Assembly: GCA_024236195.1 (NCBI GenBank)
Contig: JACKKZ010000006.1
Location: 62,001-126,000, forward strand
Reading direction: 5' to 3'
DNA length: 64,000 nucleotides
Source: Sphingomonadaceae bacterium
GTDB lineage: Bacteria; Pseudomonadota; Alphaproteobacteria; Sphingomonadales; Sphingomonadaceae
In this document: in pieces, positions 41,331 through 49,489 of the stretch
Numbering within the stretch: the first letter of the stretch is position 1
How the letters are laid out: the number at the start of each line of letters is the position of its first letter
Made by a program: the position numbers and the translations under genes
The notes under the pieces: model-generated
What the model saw: the letters and a program-made list of their open reading frames with translations, nothing else
Databases searched by the model: none
Told to the model about the DNA's origin: nothing

Positions 41331-41728
41331 TCATTGGATTGGGCAGCGACCTCTGCAATATTGAGCGGATCGCCAATTCGCTCGCCCGCTATGGCGAACG
41401 GTTCGAGAACCGCGTCTTCACCGAGATCGAGCGTGCCAAGGCACGACGGCGGCCCTTCACCATTGCAGGCACCTATGCCAAGCGTTTCGCCGCCAAGGAA
41501 GCATTCAGCAAGGCTGTGGGCACGGGCTTCCGGCGCGGCGTTTTCATGAAGGATATTGGCGTCGTGAATGCCCCTTCCGGCGCGCCGACACTGGACCTTG
41601 CCGGAGGCGCAGCATTGCGGCTTGCAGAATTGACCCCGGATGGCCATGAGGCCGTCATTCATCTTACCCTAACAGACGACCATCCATGGGCGCAGGCCTT
41701 CGTGGTGATCGAGGCACGCCCCCTATGA
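41327..41728 (+). CDS. acpS: Holo-[acyl-carrier-protein] synthase
   Basis: 133 aa. Transfers phosphopantetheine from CoA to ACP. Starts at a GTG (IIGLGSDLCNIERIANSLAR) that overlaps the pdxJ stop; GLGSDLCNIERI contains the Mg-binding Asp and AKRFAAKEAFSKAVGTGFRR the conserved Glu/Lys pair. Lies between pdxJ and lepB with 4-nt overlaps on both sides. Confidence 0.96.
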   Translation: MIIGLGSDLCNIERIANSLARYGERFENRVFTEIERAKARRRPFTIAGTYAKRFAAKEAFSKAVGTGFRRGVFMKDIGVVNAPSGAPTLDLAGGAALRLAELTPDGHEAVIHLTLTDDHPWAQAFVVIEARPL

Positions 41729-42585
41729 CTTCCGAGAAAAGCGCTGAGAGCAAGATCAATTGGTTCGCGGAGATTCGCGGGCTGGGGATCATGCTGTTCG
41801 CCGTGCTGATGTTCCATTCGCTCGTCGCCAAACCGTTCTACATCCCGTCCGAATCCATGCTGCCCAATTTGCTGGTGGGGGACCGGCTGGTGGTGAGCAA
41901 ATATCCCTATGGCTGGAGCTGGGCATCGGCCAGTTTCCACCTTCTGCCGCGCGGCGACTGGCGGGTGATGGGCGATACACCTGAATATGGGGATATCGTG
42001 ATCCCGGTCCATCCGGAGCGGGACGAGGATTATATCAAACGGGTGGTCGGCCTTCCGGGGGATCGCTTCGCAGTGGTCAACGGCCAGATCATCCTCAACG
42101 GCAAGCCTGTGCCGCAAGCAGTCGAGCCGCCGCTCAAGATCCCGGTGGACGGCAATATGCCATGCGATTTCGGGTTGAATTATCAGACAGGTGAACCGTT
42201 TGACTACAAGGTCACACTGGAAAGCGGGCAAGTGGTGTGCGAGCCCCCTACCTTGCGCGAAACGCTCCCCAACGGTGCAAGCTATCTGATTATTGACCAT
42301 ATGGACCAGCCGCTCGACAATTTCGAGGAAATCACCATTCCCGATGATGCAGTGTTCGTGATGGGCGACAATCGCGACCATTCCGCCGATAGCCGGGCGG
42401 AAGTCTGGGAAAAGGGCCTGGGCGGGCCGGTGCCGCTGAAGAATATTGGCGGGCGCGCGGAATTCATCACGTTCTCGCTTGATGGCAGCACCAGTCTGAA
42501 CCCGATCAGCTGGTTCACCTCCTTGCGCGGCGGGCGGGCATGGAGCACCTTGCGCCCTGCAATTGCCAAGGACGAGCAAGACTGA
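41725..42585 (+). CDS. lepB: Signal peptidase I
   Basis: 286 aa inner membrane protease. One N-terminal helix (GLGIMLFAVLMFHSLVAKPF) leads to the nucleophile Ser in FYIPSESMLPNLLVGDRLVV (about residue 46), the general-base Lys in YIKRVVGLPGDRFAVVNGQI (about 105), and the C-terminal FVMGDNRDHSADSR box. An about 60-residue insertion between these blocks (ending ESGQVVCEPPTLRE) is typical of proteobacterial LepB. The ATG overlaps the acpS stop. Confidence 0.96.
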   Translation: MTSEKSAESKINWFAEIRGLGIMLFAVLMFHSLVAKPFYIPSESMLPNLLVGDRLVVSKYPYGWSWASASFHLLPRGDWRVMGDTPEYGDIVIPVHPERDEDYIKRVVGLPGDRFAVVNGQIILNGKPVPQAVEPPLKIPVDGNMPCDFGLNYQTGEPFDYKVTLESGQVVCEPPTLRETLPNGASYLIIDHMDQPLDNFEEITIPDDAVFVMGDNRDHSADSRAEVWEKGLGGPVPLKNIGGRAEFITFSLDGSTSLNPISWFTSLRGGRAWSTLRPAIAKDEQD

Positions 42586-43721
42586 TGGCCAGAAAATTTC
42601 TCTATTTCATAGCGTTCTGTATCGTCCTTGTGATCGCGGTGCTGGTTGCCCTGCGCATCTGGACCAAGGAACTGACCGCCATCGCCATGGTGCCGAGCGT
42701 CGATTTTGTCGAGCAGCAACCGCTGGCCAACAATGCCTATGAAGACCCGGCCATGTGGTTTTCCCGCCCCGGTATTGGCGAGAGCGATCCGGCCCGTTGG
42801 CAGCCTGCGACACTCGGGGATCGCGGGCTGGTGCCGACCCCGGCGGACCCGGCGCAGGACTTCGCCGTGTTCTTCGTCCACCCCACCAGCTACCTCAATC
42901 GCACGCATTGGAATGCGCCGCTGGACGACAAGGAATCACAAGACCTTGCAAGGCTTTATGTGCGGGGGATGGCAAGCCCCTTTAACCAGGCAAGCGAGAT
43001 CTGGGCCCCGCGCTATCGCCAGGCGACCTTCGGCAGCTTCCTGACCACGGAGAAGGAAGGCCAGCAATCAATCGACGCCGCATACGATGATGTCGAGGCA
43101 TCCTTCGACTATTTCCTCGCCAGTATCGACGCAGACAAGCCCATCGTGCTGGCGGGGCATAGCCAGGGCGCCCTGCACCTGAAGCGTCTGCTGGCAGAGC
43201 GCGTGGCAGGCACCCCGCTCGCAGATCGCATCGCCGCAGCCTATGTCATCGGTTGGCCTCTTTCGATCGAGCATGACCTGCCCGCCATGGGCCTGCCCGC
43301 CTGCGCCAATGAAGGACAGGCAGGCTGCATCATGAGCTGGTCCAGCTTCGCCGAACCGGCCGAGCCGGAATTGGTGCTGGAAGCCTATGCTGGTTACAAG
43401 GGGCTGGATGGCGAGCTGAGCGGCACCAGCAAGATCCTCTGCACAAACCCGCTGACCGGCGGGATCGGTGGGGAAGCGGCGGCAGACCGGAATCTTGGCA
43501 CGCTCAAGCCCAATACCGACCTCAGCGACGGCGAGCTGATCCCGGCTGCGGTCCCGGCCCGCTGTGACGAGCGGGGGCTGCTGCTGATCGGCGACCCGCC
43601 GCAAATGGGCCCCGCCGTGCTGCCGGGGAACAATTACCACGTCTATGATATCCCGCTGTTCTGGAAGAATGTGCAGGCTGACGTTGCCGCGAGGGTAGAG
43701 GCTTGGAAACGCAAGCCCTGA
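42585..43721 (+). CDS. DUF3089 alpha/beta-hydrolase-like membrane-anchored protein
   Basis: 378 aa. An N-terminal anchor (FLYFIAFCIVLVIAVLVALR) precedes an exported domain. DFAVFFVHPTSYLNRTHWNA and the nucleophile-like motif IVLAGHSQGALHLKRLLAER (GHSQG, about residue 191) are DUF3089 hallmarks; the final NNYHVYDIPLFWKNVQADVA likely supplies the His. A Ser-dependent hydrolase in the periplasm is likely but no substrate is known. It begins in a TGATG overlap with lepB and its end overlaps ruvX by 19 nt. Confidence 0.85.
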   Translation: MARKFLYFIAFCIVLVIAVLVALRIWTKELTAIAMVPSVDFVEQQPLANNAYEDPAMWFSRPGIGESDPARWQPATLGDRGLVPTPADPAQDFAVFFVHPTSYLNRTHWNAPLDDKESQDLARLYVRGMASPFNQASEIWAPRYRQATFGSFLTTEKEGQQSIDAAYDDVEASFDYFLASIDADKPIVLAGHSQGALHLKRLLAERVAGTPLADRIAAAYVIGWPLSIEHDLPAMGLPACANEGQAGCIMSWSSFAEPAEPELVLEAYAGYKGLDGELSGTSKILCTNPLTGGIGGEAAADRNLGTLKPNTDLSDGELIPAAVPARCDERGLLLIGDPPQMGPAVLPGNNYHVYDIPLFWKNVQADVAARVEAWKRKP

Positions 43722-44185
43722 TCGCGGAAAGCATCCTCGATTTCCGCCCTGCCCTGCCCGATGGCGGCGTGCTGCTGGCGCTGGATATTGGGACCAAGAC
43801 GCTGGGCACGGCCTTTTGCGATGCCGGGTGGCGCTATGCCAGCCCCGGTAAGACGCTGCCCCGCGGCAAGTTTACGCGGGACAAGGAAGCGCTGGAGGCA
43901 CTGGTGGCAGAGCGCGCTGTTGCCGGGATCGTGATCGGCCTGCCCCGCAACATGGATGGCAGCGAAGGCCCCCGCGCGCAGGCCAGCCGCGCCTATGCCC
44001 GCAATCTCGGCCCGCTGGGCCTGCCGATCCTGCTATGGGACGAACGCTGGTCCACCGCCAGCGCGGAACGCGCGATGATCGAACAGGATACCAGCCGCCG
44101 CAAACGGGCCGAGCGCATTGACAGCCACGCTGCCGCCGTGATCCTGCAAGGCGCGATTGATGCGCTGGCTGGCGGAGCGTTTTAA
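43703..44185 (+). CDS. ruvX: Holliday junction resolvase-like RuvX/YqgF
   Basis: 160 aa, RNase H-like fold implicated in 16S rRNA 5' processing and possibly DNA resolution. LLALDIGTKTLGTAFCDAGW, VIGLPRNMDGSEGPRAQASR, LLWDERWSTASAERAMIEQD and RIDSHAAAVILQGAIDALAG give the four acidic-site blocks. The start is a TTG inside the end of the DUF3089 gene; no ATG precedes the conserved N-terminal strand. The stop overlaps that of the opposite gene in TTAA. Confidence 0.9.
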   Translation: METQALIAESILDFRPALPDGGVLLALDIGTKTLGTAFCDAGWRYASPGKTLPRGKFTRDKEALEALVAERAVAGIVIGLPRNMDGSEGPRAQASRAYARNLGPLGLPILLWDERWSTASAERAMIEQDTSRRKRAERIDSHAAAVILQGAIDALAGGAF

Positions 44186-45090
44186 CTCACCAATTCAGCC
44201 AGCATGGCCCGGCGCATTTTCGACTCCGCTTCCAGCATGCGGCTGCCCGACAGTTCCGCTTCGCGCCACAGCGCATCGCGCGCTTCCTCGCTCTCGCAAA
44301 GCAGGCTGCGGGCTTCGAAAGCGGCCAGCCGCATTCGGTCTGCCGGGTGGCTGCGCCCGACATGCTCCGCATAATCACGGGCTTCGTCCCCGCCCATGCC
44401 CACCGCAATGCGCAGCAGGCATTCGCTGCCACCCGGATTGAGGATGCGTGAGACGGCGCCCTTGCCAAGGTCAAAGCCATATTGGTCGAGCCAACCCTGC
44501 ATATGGTCTGTCGCCATGATGTTGAGCGAGACAGACAGACTTTCCGGCGGGATCTGGCTGTGCACGTCCACATGGGCACGATAGAGCATCAGCTTGCCTT
44601 CATGCAGATTGCTCCGCTCGACAAAGCGCAGACTCGGCGGCTGCTCACCGCGATACCCGGCCACCTCTTCATAGTCGAATTCGTAGTAATCGCTGGCATA
44701 GCCGGGGCCGAAATAGCCGACCGTCAGGAAGTTGAAATTATGGTCATGCGGCGCGCCATAGGCAAAATGCTGCGCCCCGCTGGCGCGAAAGCAATAGTCC
44801 TGCTCTGCCGGCCAGATATTGGCGCGCAGGAAAAAGCCATTATCCGAATCCGACAGCACGATAGCCTGCGGAGAATAGGCTGTCGCCACACCGATATTCT
44901 CGCGCCCGGCCAGCTGGTCTATCAGCAAATCGCCCAGGAAATCCTTGTTATTGCCGAGCTTGCGCAGCCACGCCGCGGCATGGTGCAAACTGTCCTCGTC
45001 ATAAGGGTCAAAGCCGGTTTCGCTAAGAGCGCTGACGCATTCGGACAGGTCGCAGCTGTCGCTGCCTGCAAGGTCTATTATGCGGGGCAT
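44182..45090 (-). CDS. Uncharacterised cupin-like protein with HxH motif, third gene of the peptide unit
   Basis: 302 aa from ATG 45090; earlier in-frame starts overlap the upstream gene heavily. The middle holds a beta-rich block containing YGAPHDHNFNFLTVGYFGPG (His-x-His about residue 150) and a later LYRAHVDVHSQIPPESLSVS with two more His, a layout like a mononuclear-iron cupin. The C-terminal about 80 residues are helical (LLRIAVGMGGDEARDYAEHV, SKMRRAMLAELVS). I do not recognise a named family. Its beginning overlaps the end of the HEAT/cupin-like gene by 13 nt, so the two are translated together. An oxygenase acting on the small peptide is a hypothesis only. Confidence 0.7.
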   Translation of the reverse strand: MPRIIDLAGSDSCDLSECVSALSETGFDPYDEDSLHHAAAWLRKLGNNKDFLGDLLIDQLAGRENIGVATAYSPQAIVLSDSDNGFFLRANIWPAEQDYCFRASGAQHFAYGAPHDHNFNFLTVGYFGPGYASDYYEFDYEEVAGYRGEQPPSLRFVERSNLHEGKLMLYRAHVDVHSQIPPESLSVSLNIMATDHMQGWLDQYGFDLGKGAVSRILNPGGSECLLRIAVGMGGDEARDYAEHVGRSHPADRMRLAAFEARSLLCESEEARDALWREAELSGSRMLEAESKMRRAMLAELVS

Positions 45091-46046
45091 TCCACTGTCT
45101 CCAGCTGGGGATAGTTTTCCAGCAATTGCGCGCGCAGGGCCCCGGCGGGAGCGGCCAGCGGATCTTCCATGTCGCGCGCGACCTGAGTCAACACGCGGAA
45201 CCCTTCGGCAGCATCCAGCGCCAGGCATTCGCGAATGGCCTGCCAGCGGAAATTGTCGCTGCCAGTGCGAGCCATGCGCGCAAGCACCGGGGCTGCATCC
45301 TTGCGTCCCATTTTGCCCAACAGGGCCATCGCCAGTTCCGCCCGGCTTTCATCACGATCGCCAGAGGACTGGTGCACCAGCACACCGTCAGACAGGCGAT
45401 ATTCGCGCGACGGCTCCGGCAAGTCGGGGACTCGCGTCAGGCGCAGCGTTACCAGCCTGCTCGGCACATGATCGACCAGCCGCGTGGAATAAGGCCCGTC
45501 GAAAGACAGGATCACCCCCGGCACCAGCTCCATCGCCTCAAAATCGAGCCGCGCGGGGCCGTTGTCCGGCCCGGTACGGCGCACGATCCGCGCCGAAGCC
45601 TGACCTGCCACGATAACTTCATGGCGTTCGCAATCGGCAAAGCTGATGCTGCGCGCTTCACCACGTTCATGCAGCGCATCGCCTTCCAGCATCATCAGCG
45701 ACAGGCGGGCATTGCCGACTGCCGCCAGCTCCATGATCGCCAGCCCATCCGAATATTGGTAGGGAAAGGGCGGATGCGCAAAATTATTGGCGCGCATTGC
45801 GGGGATCAGTTCCCCCATCAGCCCTTCGGCCACTGATGCGGCAATACCCGGCGCGGTGAACACGCGTTCCAGCGCCGGGCAAGCCTGCAGTCCTGCCCCG
45901 TTTGCAAAGCGCTCCAGATCCCGGAACATGAGCGCGACACGCTCCTGCCCCAGCCAGTTGCGCTTCGCGGCCTGGACATTGTCCTGCAACTGGCGCTGCG
46001 CCGCCGGATCGGCTCGCAGCGCCCGAAGTTCGGATGAGACCCTCAT
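45078..46046 (-). CDS. Uncharacterised cupin/HEAT-like protein, second gene of the peptide unit
   Basis: 322 aa. The N-terminus is helical (RQLQDNVQAAKRNWLGQERV), the middle beta-rich (FADCERHEVIVAGQASARIV, LVPGVILSFDGPYSTRLVDH), and the C-terminal about 90 residues have HEAT-like helical pairs (SRAELAMALLGKMGRKDAAP, NFRWQAIRECLALDAAEGFR). The same helix, beta, helix order is seen in the next gene, suggesting distant paralogy, but here no HxH motif remains. It starts 9 nt after the stop of the 58-aa peptide gene. A binding or scaffold role for the peptide is inference. Confidence 0.7.
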   Translation of the reverse strand: MRVSSELRALRADPAAQRQLQDNVQAAKRNWLGQERVALMFRDLERFANGAGLQACPALERVFTAPGIAASVAEGLMGELIPAMRANNFAHPPFPYQYSDGLAIMELAAVGNARLSLMMLEGDALHERGEARSISFADCERHEVIVAGQASARIVRRTGPDNGPARLDFEAMELVPGVILSFDGPYSTRLVDHVPSRLVTLRLTRVPDLPEPSREYRLSDGVLVHQSSGDRDESRAELAMALLGKMGRKDAAPVLARMARTGSDNFRWQAIRECLALDAAEGFRVLTQVARDMEDPLAAPAGALRAQLLENYPQLETVECPA

Positions 46047-46055
46047 CCCCCAGCC

Positions 46056-46232
46056 TCAGAAGAGGCCACCACCATCGGACGGCGGAGGGGGCAGCGTATC
46101 GTAGATATAGACCATGATCATAACGATCCGGTCGTCAAAAAAGGCATTCGCCAGGTCAGAAAGGCTGCCGAAAACGCCAGTGGCGGTTTCAAGATCCGGC
46201 AGGTTCGACAGGTCGATTTTGGGCAAATCCAT
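46056..46232 (-). CDS. 58-aa peptide, first gene of an uncharacterised three-gene unit
   Basis: ATG 46232 follows GGGAGA at 7-nt spacing; in-frame ATGs at 46262 and 46247 lack such a site. The peptide opens MDLPKIDLSNLPDLETATGV, has an amphipathic middle (FGSLSDLANAFFDDR), a short very hydrophobic stretch (IVMIMVYIYDTL) and the odd C-terminus PPPPSDGGGLF. There is no signal peptide and the hydrophobic part is too short for a membrane span. Size, leader-like acidic amphipathic N-terminus, distinct C-terminus and tight linkage to two cupin-like genes fit a modified-peptide precursor, but a small structural subunit is equally possible. Confidence 0.65.
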   Translation of the reverse strand: MDLPKIDLSNLPDLETATGVFGSLSDLANAFFDDRIVMIMVYIYDTLPPPPSDGGGLF

Positions 46233-46348
46233 TGCAATGTCTCCCATAATCGCGGAGAACATCCCCCGCAGGGCTTTGCTGGCCTGCCCACCCGCGCGCG
46301 TGAAATTAAAAGATTGTAATCGCTCGCCCGGCCTGCTCTTCCACCAGC

Positions 46349-46774
46349 ATGAATCCGCAAGCCAAAAAGCTCAGGGAAATGATCGCCGCCAATATGGGCG
46401 GTCTGGGCCATGTCGATTGGCTGGGCTGCGACTTCCATGATTTCGGTGAAGACTGGTTCGAACTGTCGATGCCCTGGCGGGAAGACCTTGTGGGGGATGA
46501 AGAAAGCGGCATCCTCGCCACTGGTCCGATCATCAGCCTGATGGATACGGCCTGTTCGCTGGGGGCATGGCGCAGGATCGGTGGCTATCGTCCGCTGGTG
46601 ACGCTGGATTTACGCGTCGATTACATGCGCCCGGCGCGTATGGGAGAGACGGTGATTGGCCATGGCGAATGCTATCGCCTCACCCGCTCCGTCGCCTTTG
46701 TGCGCGGTATCGCCCATGATGGCGACGCGGCTGACCCGGTGGCCCATGTCGCCGGAACATTCATGCTGCTGTGA
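46349..46774 (+). CDS. PaaI-family hotdog thioesterase, copy 1
   Basis: 141 aa. The hotdog fold is seen in GILATGPIISLMDTACSLGA, where the conserved helix has Asp in place of the usual catalytic Asp/Glu region, and TLDLRVDYMRPARMGETVIG. Such proteins hydrolyse acyl- or phenylacyl-CoA esters. It is divergent from the peptide unit, with 116 nt between start codons, and followed 10 nt later by a second thioesterase. Confidence 0.85.
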   Translation: MNPQAKKLREMIAANMGGLGHVDWLGCDFHDFGEDWFELSMPWREDLVGDEESGILATGPIISLMDTACSLGAWRRIGGYRPLVTLDLRVDYMRPARMGETVIGHGECYRLTRSVAFVRGIAHDGDAADPVAHVAGTFMLL

Positions 46775-46784
46775 GCGCCAAACG

Positions 46785-47198
46785 ATGAAGACGACCGATC
46801 TCACCCCCTATGCCCGCGCCACCGGGATCGCCTTTACCGGCGACCTGCTGGACGGAGCCCCGGTGCTCAGCCTGGCATTCAGTGCGGCGGTGCAAGGCCG
46901 GCCGGAATATCTCCATGGCGGGGCGCTTGCCGGGTTGATGGAAACCGCCGGTTTCGCTGCCCTGCGGCTTGCCATGGGCGATGCTGGCGAGCAGGCCGTG
47001 CTCAAGCCGATAAATTTTTCAACCAATTACCTGCGCGGGGCAAAGGTTGGTGACACATTCGCTTGCGGGCGCGTGACCCGGCTGGGCCGTCGCAGCGCCA
47101 ATATCGCAGTGGAGGCGTGGCAGGAGGATCGCTTCCGCCTGGTCGCCGAGGCAGTGATGAATGTGCTGATCCGGCTACCTGATCAGGGCGACGGCTGA
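46785..47198 (+). CDS. PaaI-family hotdog thioesterase, copy 2
   Basis: 137 aa. PEYLHGGALAGLMETAGFAA is the HGG-containing hotdog helix of the PaaI family and PINFSTNYLRGAKVGDTFAC the following strand. It differs from copy 1 in keeping the HGG motif, so the two may form a heteromer or act on different acyl-CoAs. The last 16 nt overlap the converging PBP gene. The start is ATG 46785; upstream frame is within copy 1. Confidence 0.85.
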   Translation: MKTTDLTPYARATGIAFTGDLLDGAPVLSLAFSAAVQGRPEYLHGGALAGLMETAGFAALRLAMGDAGEQAVLKPINFSTNYLRGAKVGDTFACGRVTRLGRRSANIAVEAWQEDRFRLVAEAVMNVLIRLPDQGDG

Positions 47199-49417
47199 GG
47201 CTGGTTGCCACCCGGCGCAACCGACAGCCCGCCATCGTCGAGCCGAATATCCAGCGGAATCCCTTCCACTTCGGTCGATACTTCGAGCCCTTCATCACGC
47301 ACCCGCAGGGTCGAACCCTTGTCGTCGAGCGGCACCACCGGTTCGGGAATATCCATCGGCTGGACCGGTCCGGTGGGATTGGCCGGAGCCTTGCGCCTGG
47401 GCACTTTCCCGCTGCTCGCCTTGCCCTGCGCCTGCCGCATGAAATCGCGCCAGATGCGTGCCGGGGTCCCTCCCCCGCTCACGCCCTTGAGCGGTGAGTT
47501 ATCGTCATTGCCGACCCAGACGCCGACCACGAGGTCACCCGCATAGCCGACAAAGATCGCATCGCGATTGTCCTGGCTGGTGCCGGTCTTGCCGTAATTC
47601 GGCCCACTGAGCATTGCCGCGCGCCCGGTGCCGCGATTGACGGCACTGCGCAGCATGCGTTGGATCGCGTCATGCTCGCTGGAAGACAGGCTGCCCTTCC
47701 CATCCCATATCCAGTCAAACCAGCCCGCTTCCTCCACGGGAATCGCGCGCGGTTCGACAGGGAAGCTGTTGGCCGCCACGCCAGCATAGGCGGAGGTCAG
47801 TTCCAGCAGGGTCATGGTGGTGGTGCCCAAGGCAAGGCTGGGGTCACCTTCCGGCAGTTTTGCGGTCACGCCCAGCGAACGCGCCATGGCGATGACTTTC
47901 TTGTCGCCCACTTCGTTGAACAGCCGAACGGCGGCGACATTGCTGGAGCGGGCAAAGGCATCCTCCAGCGTGATGCTGTCCGAATAGGAACCGCCTGAAT
48001 TCTTCGGGCGATAGCTGCCCGTCTCGAACGGCTGGTCGGAGATCGTATCCTCTGGCTCCCACCCCTCTTCCAACGCAGCGAGATAGACGAATAGCTTGAA
48101 GGTTGATCCCGGCTGGCGTTTGGCCTGGGTCGCGCGGTTGAAGGGCGATGCGGCGTAATCCTTGCCGCCGATCATCGCCACCACTTCGCCATTGGGCCGC
48201 ATCGCCACCAGCGCGACCTGCGCCCCGCCCAGCCGCGCATTGGCGGTGACATTGCGGGCAATGCGCTGGAGCCGCGAATCGAGCGTGGTGGTAATCGTCT
48301 GGCGGGAATAGCCATTACCTGCCACCTGCCGCGCGGCGGGCAACGCCCAGTCTGCAAAATAGGTGCCGGTGGGCAGATCATTGCGGGTGCGTGAATCCAC
48401 CTTGGGATAGGGCATGGCGCGCGCTTCCTCGACGGTCAGATACCCGGCATCGACCAGAGATATTTTCACTTCATCCATGCGCGCCCTGGCCCGGTCATAA
48501 TGCTTGGTCGGCGCATAGCGTGACGGTGCCTGTACCAGCCCCGCCAGCATCGCGGCCTGTTCGGGCTTCAGCTTTTCCGGCTGGCGGTAGAAATAATGCA
48601 GGCTGGCGGCGCGCAATCCATAGGTGTTGTCGCCAAAATAGGCGTTGGAGAGGTAGCGTTCGAGGATTTCATCCTTGGTCAGCCAGGTCTCCAGCCACAG
48701 CGCGATAAAGGCCTCGCGCGCCTTGCGCGTCATGCTCTGTTCGGGGGTGAGGAAAGTGAACTTGGCGAGCTGCTGGGTGATGGTGGAGCCGCCCTGCGTG
48801 CGCCCGGTGGTGACATTGGTCCACACCGCGCGCGCGATCCCGCGCGGGTCGATGCCCCAATGCGAATAAAACCGCCGGTCCTCCACCGCCAGGAACGGCT
48901 CGATCACATGGTCGGGCAAATCCGCAACCTTCACCGGCTCATCCACAATTGCCCCGTTGCGGGCAATCGGCGTGCCGTCCGCCGCCAGGATCGTCAGCTG
49001 CGCCGGAGCAATCGGTTCGAGCGATTTGGACAGCGGCGCGGTGATCGCCAGCCAGCCCACCAGCAGGATAAAGGTGAGCAGGAAGCAGGCGACAATGCGC
49101 ACCGCCCACCAGCGCTTGCGACGCCCCTCCCAATAGGACGGCATCCACCAGCGTTGGCGGCGTCGCTCTTCCTGTTCGACCTGCTCATCAACTGCACCCA
49201 GCCGCGCATCCCACGCCTCATAGTCAGGTGCAGTCGCGGGATTGGCAGTGCCGGAGCGGAAACGGACTTCCCCCCACTCTTCCCCGCCCCGTTCCTCCGG
49301 TTCATCCCAGATCGAGCCGGGCGATTCGTGCAGCGGGTAATAGCCAGTATGCGACCGCCCCGCTTGCGCAGGGCTCGCATCATGTTTCCGCCAAGGGAGG
49401 AAATCCCGGATCGCCAT
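47183..49417 (-). CDS. Class A penicillin-binding protein (transglycosylase/transpeptidase)
   Basis: 744 aa. An about 120-residue cytosolic region is followed by one membrane helix (IVACFLLTFILLVGWLAITA), a GT51 domain with EDRRFYSHWGIDPRGIARAV and GGSTITQQLAKFTFL, and a transpeptidase domain with QPGSTFKLFVYLAALEEGWE (SxxK), ARSSNVAAVRLFNEVGDK (SxN) and YGKTGTSQDNRDAIFVGYAG (KTG). The C-terminal tail is a Pro/Lys-rich linker. It polymerises and crosslinks peptidoglycan. The order is PBP1A-like, though alphaproteobacteria have several such paralogues, so no symbol is given. Confidence 0.93.
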   Translation of the reverse strand: MAIRDFLPWRKHDASPAQAGRSHTGYYPLHESPGSIWDEPEERGGEEWGEVRFRSGTANPATAPDYEAWDARLGAVDEQVEQEERRRQRWWMPSYWEGRRKRWWAVRIVACFLLTFILLVGWLAITAPLSKSLEPIAPAQLTILAADGTPIARNGAIVDEPVKVADLPDHVIEPFLAVEDRRFYSHWGIDPRGIARAVWTNVTTGRTQGGSTITQQLAKFTFLTPEQSMTRKAREAFIALWLETWLTKDEILERYLSNAYFGDNTYGLRAASLHYFYRQPEKLKPEQAAMLAGLVQAPSRYAPTKHYDRARARMDEVKISLVDAGYLTVEEARAMPYPKVDSRTRNDLPTGTYFADWALPAARQVAGNGYSRQTITTTLDSRLQRIARNVTANARLGGAQVALVAMRPNGEVVAMIGGKDYAASPFNRATQAKRQPGSTFKLFVYLAALEEGWEPEDTISDQPFETGSYRPKNSGGSYSDSITLEDAFARSSNVAAVRLFNEVGDKKVIAMARSLGVTAKLPEGDPSLALGTTTMTLLELTSAYAGVAANSFPVEPRAIPVEEAGWFDWIWDGKGSLSSSEHDAIQRMLRSAVNRGTGRAAMLSGPNYGKTGTSQDNRDAIFVGYAGDLVVGVWVGNDDNSPLKGVSGGGTPARIWRDFMRQAQGKASSGKVPRRKAPANPTGPVQPMDIPEPVVPLDDKGSTLRVRDEGLEVSTEVEGIPLDIRLDDGGLSVAPGGNQPQPSP

Positions 49418-49489
49418 CGAAGGCTGTATTACCCAAACAACACAGTCATTGCGAGAGTAAACTTAGGTCGCAAAAGCTGAACCGGAGCT

